Notes under the pieces: model-generated
What the model was told of the DNA's origin: nothing
Seen by the model: the letters and a program-made list of their open reading frames with translations, nothing else
Databases searched by the model: none
Shown here: in pieces, positions 58,640-64,000 of the stretch
Numbering within the stretch: the stretch's first letter is position 1
Layout of the letters: the number at the start of each line of letters is the position of its first letter
From: Cristatella mucedo
Taxonomy: Eukaryota > Bryozoa > Phylactolaemata > Cristatellidae
Assembly: GCA_009760855.2 (NCBI GenBank)
Contig: WPIO01000066.1
Location: 1,140,501 to 1,204,500 of the forward strand
Length of the DNA stretch: 64,000 bases
Reading direction: 5' to 3'
Program-made: the position numbers and the translations under genes

Positions 58640-60225
58640 AAATTAAGGAATTAGAAACCAGTCTCTCTTCTACCGTTCTCATCAAAATCATTTGAACAAG
58701 TCGTGTTGAACTGGCTGAATTCATGCATTGCAACTTTACACCCAGCTATTTAATTTGAATGCAGTTTTAGAGCCAACTGTTAAATAGATTCAGCATTGGT
58801 TTCGGTGTTTAACGACATCTTTAGTTGAACAGACCAATGTAGAGTCTCTCTGGTTGCTGTTCTCAATCTCTCGTCAGCTTTTGATAATATGGAACACGAA
58901 GTCGTTTTCGACGGCCTCTCGTCTCAATTGGGCATCACTGGTGGTGCACTGAACTTGTTTAACTTCGATCTTCGCACGCTACGAACGACGCGAGAGTATT
59001 GATGTGAATGGAAAAGTATCATCCACGGAATCGCTGAAGTGTTGGGTACCTCAGAGCTCGATGCCGGATTCGGTTCTTTCAGTATCCACTTCAATGCTTG
59101 CCTATGTGATTGATAGACACGATTGCACGCTCTCAACGCTAAATTGGTTGCTCTCAGTTTTACTCTTGCTTTGATCCCTGCCAGCTCTCCAGGAGATCAA
59201 ATTCTCTCATCCTTCTTGCTAGATACATTGATGACATCGTCATGGTCTTTTTGATTTTGTGGAGTTACAGACGGATATATATCAAATGGATGGCAGACAA
59301 GTTTTTTTAACGGAAATATGGCAATGGTAATCTACTAGGTACGGCCAAACCAAGTATGATTCAGAATTTAAAATGTTCCACACTCGGAATCGGCTCTTCC
59401 ATAGCATATCAAGTGTTGATTCTCCATTAAATCTACGAGTCAGTTTTCGAAGGGACCTTTAATTAAGGGACAACATCGGCTAAGCTGTCAGGCTTCGGGC
59501 TCGAATAGACAGGGATACTGCATCTCAATTATTCAAGGCATTTGCTAAATATTTAAGCGACTGGCGTAATTCAGTACTAGCTCTTCTAGCTGACACCGGC
59601 ACTCAAGCGCTTAAAAGCCGTACAACACTTTGCAGCTAGGCTTGTCTGACGTGAGCTTCACATGTGCCACGTCACACAACTTCTCGACGATCTGCAGTAG
59701 CTAACAGCCAAGAACCTCATTGACTTCAAGCTTCCTTTACTTACTTTTTAGCTCCCTTCATTCATTAGCTAAAGCCGACCAATCAGATTTACTTTCCTAC
59801 CACGCTAACGATTGTACTGCCTGATTTTCTGCAACCTATACCTACGATATCTTAAGTACCCCGAATGTTTAGGAGACCGTGTCTGCTGCTCCCAAAAACC
59901 TATAACTCACTTCCAACTGGCTCCAAGATATCCCTAGACTTCATTATATTTTCAAATAAGCTAAATGCATCTAATTATAACAGAGTTTAATATGTCTATA
60001 GATACGTTATTTGGGTGATTACGGATGCTGACACTGTGTATGCTGCAACTAACTAGATTTGCATGCCGACAATGCTGATGTCACCTCCGACAATACTATG
60101 ATTGTTGTCATTGAGAATTTTACTACTAACAAGTCGATCATGCTTCAATTGTACACAATTTAGAGTGCCTAGAAAAACATTGAGTTATATGACGGCTAAG
60201 AAAAAAGTAATATTATTACTATTCT
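58640..60225 (+). mobile_element. LINE-B, second copy in tandem, very degenerate
   Basis: It repeats the same order as the preceding copy: LSSAFDN-type motif A near 58870, reverse transcriptase remnants, a LINE-A tip fragment near 59238-59282, the C-terminal region from about 59640, the 3' UTR and a tail ending in ATTATTACTATT. It is older than its neighbour. Confidence 0.78.
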
Positions 60226-60429
60226 CCTGATAGTAATGTGCCTCAAATATGGCTTGAAAAAAATAGTTTTTAATTATTAATTTATTGTTAATTACTTGCT
60301 TGTAGCAAGTATCTTTTACAGAGAAAGATATTTTACAAAGGCTGTGCAAATAACTAGACGTTCTATTACACCTAAACTAGCTTTAGTCAGTTTAGTTCTT
60401 TCTCAGAGTACAACTTCAGATTTTCTTTG

Positions 60430-61150
60430 GGAAATCTATTATTATAATGCATTTAACATAGTGCCCTCAGAGAACTCCATCTATTTCTGCTAACTTTGCA
60501 TTCGGTACAAAGAAGCATGATAGTATGGCTAGCTGTTTTTTGCTCAATAAACAGCACAAATGGTACGGATAGGGGTGCTGTGCACAACATCAGCCGTAAG
60601 TACGGTTAGTGGCAGCATGGGCAGTGTTAGCATGAATAGGCACATGAAGGACGAATCAAAGGAACACACTAGTGCTGTGATAAATTGATCCGCTTCTAGT
60701 TACTTTTTGAATCAAGCCATGTCATTGGATGTCGCGATGCCAGTCGGATGTGAGTTTCAGGCTTTGGGAGCTTACGAGCTAAAAACATGTTCTTCCATTG
60801 ATCGGATGTTGGTCGGGGATATGGGTAAGGGATTATATTAAAAAAAGCAAATGTTAGGATGCTTAGCTTGATGGGGCAGTAGTTCTGATGAGTAAGCTCC
60901 AGTCACAGAACAGGGGGGGCGTAAAAGTGAGCGACTGAACCTTCTAGACGTTGCAATGCTTGACTGGAAACCAGTGCATGTCGGCAAGAAGTTGTCTGAA
61001 GCTGCAACTGTGATACTCACTACTGCCAAGCCTAGCGAAAGAGTTTTGTACCAACTGTAAGCACGTCACTGCACACACCGTTAGACCGGCAAGCAGTGAG
61101 TTACAAAACTGAAAACATGATGTCTCAAATGTATCGACCAATTTGGGTCA
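60430..61150 (-). mobile_element. LINE-B C-terminal part to 3' end, degenerate
   Basis: Reverse complement of the hairpin block near 60455, the 3' UTR, and C-terminal coding remnants such as LVQNSFARLGSSEYHSC and LLADMHWFPVKH. It faces the tandem LINE-B pair. Confidence 0.8.
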
Positions 61151-61439
61151 TCATACATGCATTAATTCCCCCAGATTTTAAATTCGATACATTCTTAAGC
61201 TAAAATTAAATTTATTTACTTTTCCACACCTGCTCAAATACCCAAATGAGTTTGTCCTAATTAGCTTATAAATGCGGTGCATGCATATAATTTCAGTAAA
61301 TCAGATTTTTACTAGAGCTGCTCATTTTTAATATTTTTAGGCTTAACTGCAGTTGAAAAACATTTATAAAATAATTTCTATATAGATAGCACATGCTAAA
61401 GCCACACTTATAGAATAGTTTGGCTTCGATCTGTTTCTT

Positions 61440-62040
61440 CTGAAGTTCTTTTTAGCAGCAGGGCATGGCCGATGGTGCAAACCGGTCGCTATTATTCGAA
61501 CAAATTCACTTTATAATTGTACCCAAGAGTAGGTGGACCCACTGACATTCGACACGCCGGGCTGGGCGTGGCCTTGCCGCGGAAGGGCAAAGCTTGGGGC
61601 CAGCTCCCAGAGGCCCGAGGACCGAAACTTGGGACCGCGTGCTCGCTCTCGTTCGGCGGAAGCTCTCGACGGTGGTAGAAGTCCGCTCCATCTATCCCAC
61701 AGTACTCAGCTAGCCGGGTCTTGGACGGCGTACGCTTGTACTGGTGAGATAGTCCGGTGACGGTGCGACTGTGGAAGCCGACTGAGGACTAACACGTTTG
61801 TTCGTGCTTGTGGCGTCATCCTCCGCCCCTGTAGTTTACCTTGTACGGAACCTTCCTCTGTAGACTTGTTTAGTCCCGTCTTTGTATAGCGCATGCGTTT
61901 GTATTATATAAAGTGTTGTGTACCCGGTCGATCACCCGTGAACCACTGTTGCCGGCGGGCCCAGCGTAAAGGCCTAGCACGGACAAACAAAGTAGAGGGG
62001 CCGTAGTGGGAATTTGCTAGCACCTCTGAAGTCGGCTACA
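61440..62040. other. CpG-rich island with TATA-like element
   Basis: GC- and CpG-rich sequence in an AT-rich intron. On the plus strand a TATA-like TATTATATAAAG near 61904 is followed by GTGTACCCGGTCGATCACCC. No reading frame is convincing. It could be an LTR, a promoter or another recent insertion. The borders are approximate. Confidence 0.45.
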
Positions 62041-62369
62041 TAGTAGGCAGGATAGCGTGCGTCTGCATAAACTAGATTCAAGTTATTACATGAAAACCGA
62101 TATAAATAAAACTGTAGTTTTTTAAACATTTGTGGCTTTATTCTTTATTGGTTAGACATATAAGTATCTCCAAATAGATTTTAAGTAGCATAACGCATCA
62201 TAATTAGATTCTTTCAAAACTCTTGATGATGCAGAGTGTTTCAATTAAAGTTTTTCTTGAAGCCCAATAACAGATAATAGAGCTTTAGAAGAGCCTTTGG
62301 TTGCAAGAACACTTCAACTAACACGACTTTAATTAGGAAGCCTTGTTAAGTTAAAATAATGTCATTAAC

Positions 62370-62530
62370 AATAATAACAAATTTGTATAGCTCCATTACC
62401 AAAATTAATCTTTCTGTAGTCACTTGAAGTATGCTGTAAAGTAAGCCTCATCATGCGGTTGGTCATAGCATCTCAACGTTATCATAGATAACATGATTAG
62501 AGGTGAGTAGGTACGGTAGTTGATACTGTA
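62370..62530 (-). mobile_element. LINE-B tail relic
   Basis: AACAATAATAACAA, then a diverged tail block and 3' UTR (TAACATGATTAGAGGTGAG). Confidence 0.6.
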
Positions 62531-62734
62531 AGTCTCATTAAAGCAGTAGCTTATTATAGCTCTGAAGGATGAAGCTAATTTAGCAGCTGGATAGGAAATG
62601 TCTTAGCCCTGAGAACCAATATATTATGTACCGCAGCCCAGATGCTGTAGAAAACGCTCATTAGCCTAATGTCCTCAAGCATCGGATTGGTCCGGATGTA
62701 TTAAATGTAGGTATTTGTTATTTATTATTTAGTA

Positions 62735-62800
62735 TCCGAAGAAAACCCCATATCTTTAGAAATGTTTGCAGCAGTTCAGCTCGGCTGGAAGAGCCAATCA
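62735..62800 (-). mobile_element. LINE-A coding relic
   Basis: The minus strand resembles the LINE-A stretch around SYLAELLHQ: TTGGCTCTTCCAGCCGAGCT and AACTGCTGCA. It is short and old and may be chance. Confidence 0.4.
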
Positions 62801-63279
62801 ATGATATGCCCGAGTCAGAATCAAAATTGCCACCGCGAAGTTCATATTGACTTGGAACCATTACGGCTTCTTGGGAATAGCATGACTCTGTTTCCGCCTG
62901 GTAGTAGCCATTAAGGTATGGTGCCACCAGAATTTTGCCCTCCGTCAGCATGGAAATTACATGCCTACAATTAGACGCCTAAACTACTTTTTAGGTGAAC
63001 CGTTTATTTTGCAACTTTGAATCTAGGATTAGTTTCGTCAAGCAGCAGGCTAGCTAAAAATTATTTTCCGCAGCTTCGGGAAATTTCAACCAAAAGACTC
63101 GGAGTGACAGTGGCCAATCAAAAGCATTGTTCACTGGCAGGGACTAGTGTGTACACAGTAACGGCAATCAAGATTTGGTAAAATTATTTAGCAGCGTCAT
63201 TGGGGTTAGTACCACAGAAAAGCAGTTTTTACACAGTTGAATGTATAACATGATTACGTTACATTACTTTGTAAACCTA

Positions 63280-63335
63280 TTATATATATATATATATATT
63301 ATTTATATTATTTATAACATATAATATATATATAT
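63280..63335. repeat. AT-rich simple repeat
   Basis: Interrupted AT dinucleotide run. Confidence 0.9.
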
Positions 63336-63850
63336 ACGTGTTATAAGTAGTGATTAAAATTACGAAGCAGTCATGTAAAATTAACCATCAATTTATAGAC
63401 GAAACTGCTCCAGCACATGTCGCAATGGGTACAAGTTACATTCATTGCATCCTAAGTAATTGCGTCGGATAAGTTAATTTTATCGCCATTCGTTTTTAGT
63501 GATGAATATTTATCGTGATTGTAGAGATTTTGTTAGACTACTATAATGAATTTCGTGCCTAAAGTTCCTACTTAGCAATTGCGAGAGTCAGCTTTCATTT
63601 GTGCGAGTAAAACACATTGTTTACTCGAAGCATTGTTTATGCTATTCGTCTGAGAGTGCCTGCTGACAGGTGACACGATTGCCTTGATTAAACGTCATTT
63701 AGATTATCACGTTAGTTTTTGGCGATTGTTTACTGAATAGACTTGATTAACCTGTTTGTCAATAATTTAGGTTGGCTGCAATTCAGAGCATAGCAACGTA
63801 TAGGTGAACTATAGTCAATATCCTCAATACCATTTGCAGCGATTTAATAC

Positions 63851-64000
63851 CTGCCATGTTTATGAAAAATCTAGCCATTACGGTTGTAGAGCTCCCAGCG
63901 TAAGAATACACGCATTTGCAGACATATAAAGTTGCAACCTCATTATTTTCCGACTTTAAATTCATCCGGCGCAGGAATCCGGAAGACTGGGCTTCGTACC
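63851..64000 (-). CDS. gene A, partial Ig-like domain exon (runs off the right edge)
   Basis: The minus-strand frame entering the window encodes the second half of an Ig domain: SSGFLRRMNLKSENN for the E strand, LYVCKCVYSYAG for the F strand with its cysteine, and TTVMARFFI for the G strand. The frame ends at a gtatta donor in phase 1, the same phase in which the terminal exon of gene A starts at 54558, so the two exons join in frame. The first half of the domain and the start of the exon are outside the window. Assigning it to gene A assumes that no further gene lies in between. Nothing in the intervening 9.3 kb looks like an exon. Confidence 0.7.

Noticed and set aside
62718-62951. Minus-strand frame proposed as a gene A tail exon (with tyrosines)
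   Set aside because: The acceptor options give an early stop, and its 3' part resembles a LINE-A relic.
1-64000. CRISPR arrays, bacterial operons, ribosome-binding sites, phage genes
   Set aside because: The window has spliced exons, LINEs, SINEs and microsatellites throughout. No array of regularly spaced direct repeats with unique spacers is present, and reading frames are short and scattered.

Overview
This window is animal nuclear DNA. It has spliced exons with consensus splice sites and introns of several kilobases. About half of it consists of non-LTR retrotransposon debris, tRNA-derived SINEs and microsatellites, and no long intact host ORF is present. The sequence does not fix the species. 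An L2/CR1-type LINE fauna with a matching tRNA-SINE, strongly diverged immunoglobulin (Ig) exons and (AT)/(GT)/(GA) arrays fit an invertebrate metazoan, but that is inference.

Host genes: all recognisable host coding sequence is on the minus strand. Gene A enters from the right edge. It has the end of an Ig-type exon at 63851-64000 and, after a 9.3-kb intron, a terminal exon at 54558-53867 that encodes a transmembrane helix and a Lys/Ser-rich cytoplasmic tail, with a poly(A) signal near 53132. Gene B lies downstream in the same orientation and runs off the left edge. Five Ig-like exons, at 20192-19785, 12079-11621, 5043-4765, 1812-1456 and 1367-1020, all begin and end in phase 1. Two short candidate linker exons (14231-14181 and 6617-6558) lie between them and are also phase 1-1, each with an N-glycosylation sequon. 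The start of gene B, including its signal peptide, was not found. The two genes look like neighbours in a cluster of Ig-superfamily surface or secreted proteins. A recognition function is possible but not shown.

Repeats (labels are mine): LINE-A is an L2/CR1-like element ending in (ACATT)n. LINE-B is a second L2/CR1-like element ending in (ATT)n after a hairpin-forming tail. The commonest SINE has a tRNA-like head and a tail nearly identical to the LINE-B hairpin, so LINE-B is its likely partner. The best LINE-A copy (35520-32581, minus) is interrupted by a 5'-truncated LINE-B. The longest LINE-B copies (57120-58622 and 58640-60225, plus) lie head to tail. All copies are 5'-truncated and defective. 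There is also a Gypsy-type integrase relic at 41.9 kb, a foldback cluster of LTR-like sequence at 40.88-41.48 kb with a related copy at 18.3 kb, a hexanucleotide minisatellite at 43.9-44.3 kb, and two CpG-rich islands (53.2-54.5 and 61.4-62.0 kb).

Layout: 0-20 kb holds gene B exons in LINE/SINE-filled introns. 20-53 kb is repeat-dominated with no convincing host exon. 53-54.6 kb is the 3' end of gene A. 54.6-63.8 kb is its last intron, with LINE-B copies. 63.85-64 kb is the gene A Ig exon.
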